Assembly (NCBI GenBank): GCA_020080175.1
Contig: JAGHQL010000101.1
Location: 1-64,000 of the forward strand
Source: Glutinoglossum americanum
Lineage: Eukaryota > Ascomycota > Geoglossomycetes > Geoglossales > Geoglossaceae
DNA: 64,000 nt
Direction of reading: 5' to 3'
Numbering within the stretch: position 1 is the stretch's first letter; each line of letters opens with the position of its first letter. Under the pieces are notes generated by a model. It was given only the letters and a program-made list of their open reading frames with translations. It made no database searches and had not been told where the DNA came from. Below, in pieces: positions 1 through 10,857 of this stretch. The translations under genes and the position numbers were made by a program.

Positions 1-1050
1 GCCCTCGAGCGTCTGGAGCGCTGCTCCTGTGGCCGGGTCCCACAGCCTGACGGTGTGGTCGCCCGATGCCGATGCCAGCTGCTTACCATCCGGCGAGAAG
101 GCCACGGCGCTGACCCAACCCGAATGGCCCTCGAGCTTCTGGAGCGCTGCTCCTGTGGCCGGGTCCCACAGCCTGACGGCGCGGTCGTCCGATGCCGATG
201 CCAGCTGCTTACCGTCCGGCGAGAAGGCCACGGCGCTGACCCAACCCGAATGGCCCTCGAGCGTCTGGAGCGCTGCTCCTGTGGCCGGGTCCCACAGCCT
301 GACGGTGTGGTCGTCCGATGCCGATGCCAGCTGCTTACTGTCCGGCGAGAAGGCCATGGCGCTGACCTTACCTGAATGGCCCTCGAGCGTATAGAGCGCT
401 GCTCCTGTGGCCGGGTCCCACAGCCTGACGGTGTGGTCGCCCGATGCCGATGCCAGCTGCTTACCATCCGGCGAGAAGGCCACGGCGCTGACCCAACCCG
501 AATGGCCCTCGAGCTTCTGGAGCGCTGCTCCTGTGGCCGGGTCCCACAGCCTGACGGTGCAGTCGTCCGATGCCGATGCCAGCTGCTTACCGTCCGGCGA
601 GAAGGTCACGTCCTTGACCGTATACGAATGGCCCATGAGCCTCTGGAGCGCTGCTCCTGTGGCCAGGTCCCACAGCCTAGCGACAACGTCGCCCGATGTC
701 GACGCCAGCTGCCTACCGTCCGGCGAGAAGGCCACGGCGCTGACCCAACCCGAATGGGCCTTGAGCGTCTGGAGCGCTGCTCCTGTGGCCGGGTCCCACA
801 GCCTGACGGTGCTGTCACCCGATGCCGATGCCAGCTGCTTACCGTCCGGCGAGAAGGCCACGGCGCTGACCCAACCCGAATGGCCCTCGAGCGTCTGGAG
901 CGCTGCTCCTGTGGCCGGGTCCCACAGCCTGACGGTGCCGTCGTCCGATGCTGATGCCAGCTGCTTACCGTCCGGCGAGAAGGCCACGGTGCTGACCACA
1001 CCCGAATGGCCCTCGAGCGTCTGGAGCGCAGCGCCCCAATGGTTTTGCAG
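1..1050 (-). repeat. Tandem near-identical WD40 units (126 bp each)
   Basis: About eight 126-bp units encode the motif GHSGWVSAVAFSPDGKQLAS followed by a variable stretch and TVRLWDPATGAALQ. Units are almost identical in DNA. Differences gather at the residues after LEGHS (GW, GK, GV, YT) and in the S-x-D-x segment after LASA (G/D, then H, R, C, G, S). High internal conservation with a few hypervariable columns is the known mark of HET-E/HET-D repeats, where those columns face the ligand. Copy number is likely to vary between strains, and the array continues out of the window. Confidence 0.9.
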
Positions 1051-3388
1051 CTTCGATAGTCTCTGGACCCGTTGAGGCATCTGGTCCTTGAACTGTCTTC
1101 TAACCATACTCATCTCCGGTGCGAATATAAGAGCAGAGTAGTATATTTGGAACGGAGCTTGTTCAATCGCTAGCCGGTTATACAGAGCGAATCGCTTCGC
1201 ATCATGGACAAATGCGAATAAATGAGGACTTTCATCGGCCTCCATGATTAGTTAGCATAATCCCTAGCATATCCCGCGAGTCAACTTACGGCAATCATAG
1301 ACTCTAGCAAGGCTATCGCAAGAATCCCTTCCGATATCTTACACATCCAGCCCAAAGCTTCGAACCAGTATAGGAGTCTCTCTTTCAGAAATTTATAGAC
1401 TTGGCTGTTGTCATGTAGCTGGGCATCACCCTGATGAAGATGCTGGACCCAGTAGAGGCATGCATACTGAACCTCTGGAGAAAGGTATTGCTCGACCCGG
1501 CTGTTGTCGATATCGTTTGTAAGAACCCCGGGAGCGCGCACGCCGCGGACATCTCGCTCCAAGCCACAGACATCCCGTTCCAAAGTAGACATAACCCGTA
1601 TGCACCTATCGGCCAAGTTTCTATGCGTTTGCTTCTCGTCGATCCAAAATGGGTTTGTCTTGCGCTTCTCAGTGTCGAGGAGGAAGTCCCGGAACGACAG
1701 GTGGAACAATCGCACTGGGATATCCGGATTAGAAGGGATACTTAAGACCGAGTGGAGGAGATCTAATTGGCTGTCGACTTTCGGTTTAGAGATATCAAGT
1801 AGCTGAGCAAGGGATGCAGTAGAGAGCGGGCTGGCGAGAATGACGATCGAGCCGATAATTTCTCCGAACTCCCGTACTATATCGCGTCTCTCCGATGCAG
1901 TAAGCCCGACGAGTAGCTGGTTTAGGACTGGGAGATAAGTTGCGTCAAGCTTAGACTCCTGGCTTTTAGTCAGATATTTGAGGACCTTAGTAAGTTGCTC
2001 CTCTGGTTGGCCGCACCTCCGGTCCTTAATAAATCGACAGACGGTTGCGGCAAAAATGAATAAAGGGATGGCCATTTTGACCAGGTGTTGAATGTTAGTT
2101 TCACCTGGCCAACCTGGGGGTAATTGTCGGTCTTGTATGACAGATTTGTTGTAATCATCTCGGATTCTTGCCAGCTCGTATTCCAAGAACACGGAGATGT
2201 CATGCTCGATAATAGGTTTAGGAATCTGATGAAGAACCAGACCCTCATACCTGCCGCTTATATCCTCAAAGCCGAGGCGAATCGGTAACTCTGGCCTGCT
2301 CGTTACAAATAACTTGAGGCGTATCGATTTCAAGTATTTCACTTGTGAGAGAAGGTAAATTATGACCCTGACGTCCTCTTCCCGCTCGCACTCATCGAGG
2401 GCATCAACCACTATCACTATCTTCAGGAAATCCTGAGGATCACTGTGCACCTTGTCTAAGGGCCGTAAAATGAGCTTCTCGAACTGTTCTTTCAAGGTCT
2501 TTCCAGAGATAGCCGGGTCGGCCTCGATCGCATTTCGGACGTGCAGCGCTAAGGAAGGCAGCTTGTGGACGAGCTGAGCAGCAATCGTAGTGAAGAACAA
2601 CGTTGCATGGCCACGGTCACCTTCGCCCCTCTTGTAGAAAAAACTAGCGCCAAGCTCTCCCTTGTCGGCGAAGTTGTAGGCCACTGTGCGGGAGATTGTA
2701 GACTTGCCCGTACCAGCCATGCCATTCAGCCAGAATATACATTCGCTGTCTAGATCGCCGGCCCAATTGTCTATCTGGTGAAGAAGGTCAATCCGAGTGT
2801 CTGGATGGCATCTAGGGTCGTGTTCGTCAGCATGGCAGTCGAACGAGGCGCCTTCGGCGGTGCGGAGTTTGGCAAGAACGACCTCTTGATGGATGTCAAG
2901 AGTTAGTGCCCTGTAGGCAAAGTTGTTAGTTTTAGCTGCACGGGGAATGTACACGATGTCGCTTACGCCTGGTCAACGTGGAGGCCAAGAGATATCATCT
3001 CCCTACATCTTCCAAGGTCCTTTACAATGCCCTGAACCTCTGTGTTCTTGAAAGGCCACTTCAAGGCGCGAACTCCAAAACGCCTCATCACCCTGGGTCT
3101 TCGTCCAGGCTCCAACTTTGTCTCCAGGTCGACGAGCTGCGAGAAGCAGTCATCGACGCCATTACGCAAGGCCCTGGACGCCTCGAGTTTCGCACTATTC
3201 GGACCATTCAAGAGCGACTGTACCTGTTTGAGGATGTCCTTTAATCCGTCGGCTTCTCTTGAAAGGCGTGTGATGTCGTCTCTTGCATTCTTGACGTCGG
3301 TATAGTACTTTAAGCATAGCGACGAAACCTTTGCGGACAATTCGACAACCGCGATAACGCTTGCGGCAAGCGCAAGACCCTCCGCCAT
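1..3388 (-). CDS. NACHT-WD40 NLR (STAND) protein, 3' end outside window
   Basis: Fungal NOD-like receptor of the HET-E/NWD type; such proteins act in nonself recognition and heterokaryon incompatibility. Model on the minus strand: exons 3388-2967, 2910-1290 and 1239 to the window edge, with introns of 56 and 50 nt, phases consistent, 954 codons visible. Residues 1-140 are helical and look like the HeLo-like/fungal STAND N-terminal domain. The NACHT follows, with P-loop GMAGTGKST and Walker B VVDALDEC. The third exon opens with the NACHT-WD40 linker (HDAKRFALYNRLAIE, FAPEMSMVRRQFKDQ) and then WD40 units of 42 residues that continue past position 1. The gene looks intact. The start is the first ATG of the helical domain. 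The biological partner cannot be read from sequence. Confidence 0.9.
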
Positions 3389-4399
3389 CCCTTGTCGCTA
3401 AGGAGATCGACTAACGGAGGCGAAATAGCACTAGAGTGAGGGGTTGAGCAAGCTTTATCCTAAATCGTAAGGCTGCGGGCTTGGCTCACGCATAACATAG
3501 AAGCAGCTAGCCATAATAATGCTAGTGCGGCTAGGAGCGTCTTGCCCTCATCATCCAAGGCTCCAGTGGTGTCGAGGGCAAGTTAGGACACCGCTGAGTT
3601 TAAAAAGGCAGCATCGCAAGCTTCGTGACAGCAGCTCTGGGATCATTAGACCTTTCTACTCCTAATCACGAGGTAGTTGATTATTGCGCGCAACTTTTGA
3701 GGTAAGACTCTCGTAGCCAGGCCGAGTTTGCTCTTCTTGTTTACTCCCGCGACATGCTCCGGCCGTCCTAGGTGACGACCTCGTAGGTTTGCCGGATAGT
3801 TGGTTTACCCTGGGACACGAGCGGTGCGAAGTCTTGTAGGATAGGAAGCATAGAATTATATTAATTAAATTATCACGAGAGAGCGGTCCTAGAGGTTCTT
3901 AAGCTCGAATTTGAGAGACGCTAACAACAAGGTGATTGAATGCGGGATGCAACACCATTCCGCCAAAGCAATGGATCCGAATACTAGCATAGATTCTTCC
4001 AGATCTGCACACTTGCAGTCGTAACTAAGAATGCTTGCAGCCACTCCAATGCGTTCATCCCAACAGTTTAACGCTACGTCTCTGGCGCAAGCTTAGGGTG
4101 AGCATCACCTCGCCCACTATTTATGTAAGAGCGGCGCCGACTGGGTGTGCTCTCCTGCAAAGACGTGTGTTTCCACCCAGTAAACTGTTTTTTGCTCACG
4201 GTGAATTACGGCTTTGTATGTTGAAAATATTCCACCTAGAACAACTCTACATGACTAAGGAGTTTCCAGCCAGGTCGCCGTACCCTCTTTCCGAGGACCG
4301 CTACCTGCCCCGTCATGGCATAATCTCAATACAGGCCACTGCGCAACCTTAGCCCTCTCGGCTCCCCTCCTTCAGCCTTTCTAGCGATTGGACTCATCC
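3389..4399. other. Intergenic, no gene seen
   Basis: Upstream region of the NACHT-WD40 gene (minus) and of the decayed NACHT-ankyrin gene (plus). The short open frames here have no recognisable motif or splice partner. It may hold promoters for both, but no specific site can be supported. Confidence 0.5.
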
Positions 4400-5986
4400 A
4401 TGGGCGAGGCTATTGGAGTAGCAGACAGTGCTGTCGGTATTATCTCGCTCGGCATAGAGACAGAATAAGGGATTCTATGGTACCATAGAGCTTGGAAAGA
4501 TCAAGATGGCGATATCTCAAGGATGTATGCATTGCTTGGTAACCTGACCGAAATTCTGGAGGTCCTGTCGGTGGCTATCGCGCCATCCGCCGCATTTGGT
4601 AAGAGCGTGAAGGTCAGTGCGGAAAATGGCATCAATACTTTTCGGGGAACTCGAGAAGCTCGAATATGAACTAGAAAAAAGTAAAGGACACAGAACTCAA
4701 GCCAGGAACGCGGTCCACAATTCTAGGTCAGGTACGGAAGGCATATCACCATTAAGACCGAGAAACTCGAAAGATAGTTGATCGGCTATCACCATTGAAT
4801 TCTTGGCTAAAGCAGGCGGATATCTCTAATCAAAGGCAAACTGGCACTGGGCAATGGCTGTTGGACGATCCAATCTTTCTTGAATGGGCCTTTGGTGCTG
4901 GGAATGAGTGCGTGAGCCGTGCTCTGACAAGAGTTGTGTAAGACGACCACTAAATAAGCATCAGCCGGGGTTGGCAAGACTGCCCTTACATAAGTGGAAT
5001 CTTCATATAAAATCATATCGATAGTTGGACAGCTGTAGTCGAATTTCTCGAAAAAAGACTTGCCGATTCCGAACATCGGGTGAGCATTCATTTATTGCAA
5101 TTATAAAGAGAGGCTGTCACAGAAAGCCGAATACTTTGCTGGTACAATTTGTTAGGCAATTAGCGGAACAAAAATCAGCCATCACTGACGAAGTGCGCGG
5201 ACTACATAAAAAGCCGCCGTGGAAAAGGGGTGAGGCTTAGCTATGCAGAGTATTTGGGACTGCTTCAATCTCTAGCCAAGAGATGCTCTGAGGTGTACAT
5301 TATTACCGATGCGTTGGATGAATGCATAGACAAGTATGGAGAGTCTATTTTGAGCGGTTTCCTCACCAAATTAAAGGCTTCCCTCCCGAATCCGCATCTT
5401 CTTTATATGTCAAGACATACCAGTACCACCAGAGGAAGCTTAGCGGACCCGACTCATCAAAATCCGCGCAAGCAATACAGCCATCAAGCCCTACGTCCGA
5501 GAGCAAACTAAACCAAAAGATCGTCTGCCCGGATTTTATGGAGAGAATGCCGCCCCCCAAAACGAGGTTCCGGAAGCAGTTGGATTAAAAAATCCGAGGA
5601 AATGCAAGGCTCGCCATACCCCTACTACCCCGTCCCGCGTAGAAACCCGACTTATCTACTGTACATGTTTCCTGCCGCTCAGCTCCATGTCGAACCCCTA
5701 GCCGAGAAGCAAAAATCCTAGAGCTGTTCCAAAGGCCTTACATAAATCGCCAGAGAGGCCAGACGGTATTCATCACGGAAGCCATGGGGAGGGTCGAGGC
5801 TTGCCTTGCGGCTTTTATCGTGGATGGTATGTGCTGTTAGGCCTCTCCAGCTCACGGGAATTCAGCATGCCGTGGCTGTTAATGACATCGAGCCTGGAGA
5901 CCGGCCCGTTTCAAAGGGTTGTTTGGCATCTTGGCGCATCATCATCAACACTTGTGCAGGGATGATAGAAGTTGATGGAGAAGGTA
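4400..5986 (+). pseudogene. NACHT-ankyrin NLR pseudogene, 5' half
   Basis: Decayed plus-strand NLR gene. The ATG at 4400 opens an N-terminal helical domain (AIGVADSAVGIISLGI, then WYHRAWKDQDGDIS) with a stop after about 22 codons. Further on, in shifting frames, come the pre-NACHT motif WLLDDPIFLEWAFGAGNEC (about 4855-4915), a P-loop remnant GVGKTAL, the Walker B block VYIITDALDEC (about 5295-5330), a conserved post-NACHT stretch (YVREQ, GFYGENAAPQNEVPEAV, about 5485-5580) and a winged-helix-like block ending INTCAGMIEVDGEG at about 5984. Stops and frameshifts are scattered. The coding relic stops exactly at the TA where the TIR element begins and resumes at 10266. Confidence 0.85.
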
Positions 5987-6027
5987 CAAGGCTGTCGGCC
6001 GCCCTCCCCGCGAGCGCGGGCGAGGTG
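5987..6027 (+). repeat. Left terminal inverted repeat of the NLR-bearing element
   Basis: Starts CAAGGC directly after the TA at 5985-5986 and pairs with the reverse complement of 10229-10265. The shared core is CCTCCCCGC followed by AGCGC one base later. Seven mismatches and a 4-nt insertion in this copy point to an insertion that is not recent. Confidence 0.75.
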
Positions 6028-6231
6028 TCAGTCGCCCTTGCCAGTGGCAAAGATAAGACGGCTAGCGAAACATTCTAGAAGATACACCTCTTGCAATATG
6101 AATGTTTACGGTCCCCACACCCCTATGAAACAGAGAATATAAAGAAATAACATAAACTTATCAGACTGTGTATTAGAGAATAGCCGATATTTTGCGTCTC
6201 GTATCTACTACTTCCCAAGCTATCACTAAAG

Positions 6232-9200
6232 CTACATTTCCCGCATCATAGAAGAGTAATCCTTAGAGCATGCGAGAGTAGTAGGATGTTCTGCGCCAAG
6301 TACCCGTTTGTATCCATTGCATGCCCTCTGGTATAGCTCTGAAGCAGCTTCATACTTCCGCTGTTGATGAAGAAGGAAAGCCAGACAGTATACGCTGGTG
6401 AGCGTGTGCGGGTGTTCTGGCCCTAACACCTTCTCATATCCTTTCAGCGCCCGCCGGTACATCACTTCGGCCTCTTCACACTTGCCCTGGCTCCCCAACA
6501 CCGAGCCAAGGTCGTTGACGCTGGTGAGCGTGGACGGGTGTTTTGGCCCTAGCACCTTCTCATATCCTTTCAGCGCCCGCAGGTGCATCGCTTCGGCCTC
6601 TTCACACTTGCCCTGGCTCCCCAGCACCGAGCCAAGGTTGCTGACGCTGGCGAGCGTGGACGGGTGTTCTGGCCCTAGCACCTTCTCTTTTCCTTTCAGC
6701 GCCCGCCGGTACATCGCTTCGGCCTCTTCATACTTGCCCTGGCTCTCCAACACCGAACCAAGGTTGTTGATGCTGGTGAGCGTGCCCGGGTGTTCTGGCC
6801 CTAGCACCTTCTCTTTTCCTTTCAGCGCCCGCCGGTGCATCGCTTCGGCCTCTTCATACTTGCCCTGGCTCCCCAACACCAAGCCAAGGTTGTTGACGCT
6901 GGTGAGCGTGTGCGGGTGTTCTGGCCCTAGCACCTTCTCATACCCTTTCAGCGCCCATCGGTGCATCGCTTCGGCCTCTTCATGCTTGCCCTGTCTCTCT
7001 AACACCAAACCAAGGTTGTTGACGCTGGTGAGCGTGCCCGGGTGTTCTGGCCCTAGCACCTTCTCTCTTCCTTTCAGCGCCCGCCGGTGCATCGCTTCAG
7101 CCTCTTCATACTTGCCCTGTCTCCCCAACACCGAGCCAAGGTTGCTGACGCTGGTGAGCGCGTCCGGGTGTTCTGGCCCTAGCACCTTCTCATATCCTTT
7201 TAGCGCCCGCCGGTGCATGGCTTCGGCCTCTTCATACTTGCCCTGGCTCTCCAACACCAAGCCAAGGTCGCCGACGCTGGCGAGTGTTGATGGGTGTTCT
7301 GATCCTAGCACCTTCTCTCTTGCTTCTACTGATATTCGAACAACTTTCTCCGCGGTTTTGTACTCGCCTCTAAGGTATAGGTACCAGCCTGTGCTGGAAG
7401 CAATCTTTGCCTGATTTAGCACATCCTCCTCATCTCCTGTTACATGGCTAATAACTTCTCTCGCGTGGGGAAGGAGTACTTGGCAGTCTGCCCATGCCTT
7501 ATAGTCCCCGCTAGGGAATGCCGCTGTTAGAACTTTTATTGACTCCTTTATCCATTTACTTAACTGCTCGTTCGCCTCGAGCCAACTTTTCACCGATAGC
7601 TGAACTAGACGGTGCATCTCGAACGACTGCTTTCCGGTCTCTGCCCGCACAAGGGAGAAGCTTAGCAGCGGCGCCAGAGCATCGTCAAAGTCTAATTGAC
7701 TGGTGTTGTTTTGCAGCAAGGATATCGGAACCCCCTGTCTATCGAACATGCTCATCAGCGCAAGCAAATCTGCAGCTGACTGCTCCGTCTTCTGGATCTG
7801 GGTGAACGAGATCTGCAACGTCGCGATAACCGCATGCCGTATGCTGTGGTCTCGCCGAAGGTCTTCTAAAGCCTTCTTGCCTAGGAGACGCACCTGATTT
7901 GCCTCGCTCTTGCGGAACAGCTCAAGGTAGTCCGACATGGTTGTCACAGGTGCTCTTGTATCGATGTACGCCGCGGCGTGGGTAATTGCAAGAGGTATGT
8001 GCTCTAGAGCCTGGACAAGCGCCCTCGCATCAGTTTTGCTGGACTCGCTAAATGGCACTCTGGTGTTGAGCAGCGCTAGCGCGTCCTCTTCATCCATCGG
8101 CTCCACCTGGACGATGCTACCGCATGTCCCCACGAGATTAATCGCTGCAATTCTGTTCCTTGAGGTGATGAGGATCATTCCATTCGGCGTTTGAGGGAGG
8201 AAGCTTTCGAGCGGCCTCGTGCGGCTTGTGATGTCGCCTATCTGCGCAGTGCCAGCGTTATCTTCGAAGAAAACGCTATCGTCGTCGGCATTATCGAGTA
8301 TCATAAGCCACTGCCCATTCCTCCTATCTGATAGCCACGCACATACTAGTTGCAAGATGTCAGCCTTTGGATCTTCTCGCCCGGGAATTGGAATTTTGTC
8401 GGCAATGTTTCTATATCCTTGCTCAAATCTGGTAAGATTGCTTGCATGTGTCCAGACCACTAGGGTCTGCGGCTCCACTTGTTGAATTCTATACGCATAC
8501 TCGATTGCGATCTGCGACTTCCTAGAGACGTGTCAGAACGCCATCTAAAAGGATGCCGCGGACGGTATTTACCCTATGCCTCCCAGCCCGACAAGAGCTA
8601 TGCGGGTGTGGTTCCGCGAGGCTGCCTGTCTACGTTTCTCGCTAATCTTTGCGATGATATCCCCTCGGCCAACGAAGAAGTCGTCCCTCGAAAAGGGGAC
8701 CATGAACAGTGCATCAGGCGCTAGCAAGAGTAGATTCATAAGCGTTCTATACCAAGTACTTGATAATCTACTTTACGTACAGGAAACGTCCGCAGGCCTA
8801 GCGGGTGATGTCCCTTTACCGCCCAGCTCCTGTCGAACAAAGCCCTTAAGAACACCAGAGATGGCGCGGTAGCCATGCTCGTCTTTACTGCAGCATCTGG
8901 CCATCTGCATATGATTTGCATCGATACTTTCGACAGTCTCTAACTCCCTTGGAAGATCGAGCTTTGAGGAGAAGTCATCCACAACCTTGAATTATTAGTC
9001 GTTGCTTAAAAGAAAGCGAAATATGTGGTGTTGCTGGGGAGCATACTTTTCCATCTAGTCCCTTCATGCCGGCAATCCCCTTTGCCTCCTGAAAGGAATG
9101 AATCTTCATTCCGCCCTCAAACACGAGATTCTTAAAATTCTCATGGATATTATCCAGTACCTCACTGTTCACTTCCAGCGTTTCTAGTATCTTGTTTGCG

Positions 9201-10007
9201 TCTTGGAGGGCGACGCGAGCGAGATTTGCCGCAATTTGGCCCCAGCCAGCATACATGCTCCCTCGATGTGGCGTTCCAAGAAAAACGATAAGCTTCGTCC
9301 GTTCGCGGCATCTCTTCGATCTGTGTATGGCCTGCGACGACAAGTAAGCACGGTTCTCCCTTGAATCACGGAATGCCGAGGCAAGAATACATCTTTCACA
9401 ATTATGCCACCGAGACTATGCGCCACGAACACGATTGGCTTCTGTAAATTGGTCAGGATAACTGCGCTGCTTTGAAGTGCCAAGCGATTGGGGTATTACC
9501 TCATCCTCGATATCCCTCTCGAGTCTAACTTCCAAATCCCGGCCATGCTGTGATATGCTGTTCCTGCTGTTTGCCTGAAATAAGCCTCCAATCACATCTG
9601 CATTGTACCCGTACGTCCATATCCTAGCCTGGGGGATATCAGGCGCGAGGTATTGTTCCGGCCAGAAGATTTTTGATGAATAATTAGAGGCCTGCGACTG
9701 ATCCGTACCTGTTGGCGGAGACGCGCCGGCTTGCGGCTTGAAAAACGACTTGAAAAGGAACTTGGGGCTTTTGTGCTTCTTGGTCTCGCCGATGCCGTGT
9801 GCACTGCTCGACCCGCTGCTCGTGGCCGGCGCGGTTTCCCAGGTTCCCCGTGGGTGTCCTCGAAGACCATGAACGAATATTACACTAAGCAAGTCAGTAA
9901 ACGGCTCCGTAGCGTCTAAAAGCGAGGTCTAACTTCAAGCTGAACTGGTCATCGCTGCCGTTCCCACCTGACAGCCTCGTGAACCCCTCTCGGTGGACGT
10001 TCGCCAT
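6232..10007 (-). CDS. Lipase-like/NB-ARC/TPR NLR protein
   Basis: Seven-exon model, 1,132 aa: 10007-9934, 9884-9500, 9441-9391, 9331-9047, 8985-8820, 8720-8573, 8521-6232; all introns are GT-AG (49-99 nt). The N-terminal alpha/beta hydrolase (DUF676/lipase-like) shows VIFVHGLRGHPRGTWE, nucleophile motif VAHSLGG, FLGTPHRGS and a late DANHMQMA that could supply the catalytic His. The NB-ARC follows with P-loop GLGGIGKS (split by an intron), LMILDNADD and ITSRNR. Nine kinesin-light-chain-type TPR units of 42 residues end the protein. This domain order is known for fungal NLRs with patatin/lipase-like effectors. Every exon looks intact, unlike the NLR it sits in. It almost fills the TIR element that carries it. 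Confidence 0.88.
6265..7400 (-). repeat. Tandem near-identical TPR units (126 bp each)
   Basis: About nine 42-residue TPR units of the form QGKYEEAEAMHRRALKG-x-EKVLGPEHP-x-TL; units 2 to 8 are nearly identical in DNA. Variation sits mainly at the residue after ALKG (Y, R, K), the residue after EHP (D, G, H, S), the LG[LS]VL[EG] segment and S/N before LG. This matches the high-internal-conservation class of NLR repeats, in which a few surface columns diversify. Opposite-strand open frames here are shadows of the repeat. Confidence 0.85.
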
Positions 10008-10228
10008 ATAAGGTGTGGCATTAGGTAAGGATCAGCTCGTTTTAATGGGACAGAAAGGGTGCACTGCCGCGAGCCCGCTGTATTCAGAACGTCGGTAACA
10101 TGCATACACCTCGAAACGGAAGACTCGAGGAGTCGTCATTGTAGACACGCGGGGTTTGGAAGGCCTGCGGAGATGCGTTCAGCTGATATCCGATTCATTT
10201 TTCCCCACGCCTGATTGGATGCTTTCTG
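10008..10228 (-). promoter_or_regulatory. Putative promoter of the carried NLR gene, inside the element
   Basis: About 220 bp lies between the proposed start codon of the lipase-NB-ARC-TPR gene and the right inverted repeat. If the gene is expressed, its core promoter probably travels with the element. No TATA box or known factor site stands out, so this is inferred from position only. Confidence 0.35.
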
Positions 10229-10265
10229 CAATTTGCCTGCGCTAGCGGGGAGGATGGCCGCCTTG
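10229..10265 (-). repeat. Right terminal inverted repeat of the NLR-bearing element
   Basis: Ends GCCTTG directly before TA at 10266-10267. It is the inverted counterpart of 5987-6027 with seven mismatches and a 4-nt gap over about 37 aligned bases. Confidence 0.75.
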
Positions 10266-10857
10266 TAATATCGTTCGCTTGGTTCATCCGATACACAAGA
10301 ATACTTTGAGCGAAGCGGATCCGTTTATTTTCCCCATGCGCAACGGAACACTGGAGTAACATGTCTCAAATATCTATCGCTCGGCGTGCTTGATGAGGGT
10401 TATTGTCCCACTAGTGAATTATACGAACACCGATTGAAGGCAAACCCACTACTTGATCACGCCGCTCGAAACTGGGGAGCCATATCCGTGAAGAGAGTAA
10501 ACAGACTGTCCAGGATCTGGCTTCCAAGTTTCTGCTAGACGACTTTAAAGTGTCAAGCTCAAGCCAAGTCTTACTAATGGGGAAGTATAGGTATCCTAGG
10601 TATTTGTCGGCAGGCTCCCAAAAATTTTCAAGGCGTACATTATGTAGCCTATTTTGGGTTAAGAGACTCGGGTTCTAAGGACGGCCACGGCAAGACTCCA
10701 CTGTCGTGGGCGGCCAAGAATGGCCACGAGGCGGTCGTGAAGCTACTGCTCGCGAAGGACAGCGTCGACCCGGATTCCAAGGAGAGCCACGACCAGACTC
10801 CGCTGTCGTGGGCGGCCGAGAAAGGCCACCAGGCGGTGGTGAAGCTGCTAGAGCCAA
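10266..10857 (+). pseudogene. NACHT-ankyrin NLR pseudogene, 3' half with ankyrin repeats
   Basis: Continuation of the pseudogene cut at 5986. It resumes with NIVRLVH, then in shifted frames QEYFERSGSVYFPHAQRN, KYLSLGVLDEGYCP and the signature NPLLDHAARNWG (about 10440-10480) that precedes ankyrin arrays in this family. The block GVHYVAYFGLRDSG leads into two clear ankyrin units (10680-10852), both with TPLSWAA and GH-x-AVVKLL and nearly identical in DNA. After the second unit the similarity ends abruptly, so the gene is also truncated at its 3' end. Confidence 0.82.

Larger units (their letters stand above)
5987..10265 (-). mobile_element. TIR element with TA duplication carrying a complete NLR gene
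   Basis: A 4,279-bp insert splits the NACHT-ankyrin pseudogene. Its ends are imperfect inverted repeats: the left end opens CAAGGCTGTCGGCC and the right end, read inward, opens CAAGGCGGCC; about 30 of 37 aligned positions match, with one 4-nt gap. TA flanks both sides (5985-5986 and 10266-10267), as for Tc1/mariner-like DNA transposons. Dropping the insert and one TA gives GAA GGT AAT ATC, which restores the E-G-N-I step of the canonical NACHT-ankyrin motif. Inside are a whole lipase-NB-ARC-TPR gene (6232-10007) and about 250 bp of non-coding DNA at each end. No transposase frame was seen, so it would be non-autonomous. The family is not identified, and an unrelated chance inverted repeat is unlikely but not excluded. 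Confidence 0.75.

Noticed and set aside
29-1075. Long plus-strand and out-of-frame minus-strand frames over the WD40 array
   Set aside because: They are shadows made by the 126-bp periodicity; only the minus frame with GHSG, SPDG and LWD is a known fold.
6398-7414. 338-codon plus-strand frame over the TPR array
   Set aside because: A repeat shadow; the minus strand gives a proper TPR protein with exon structure.
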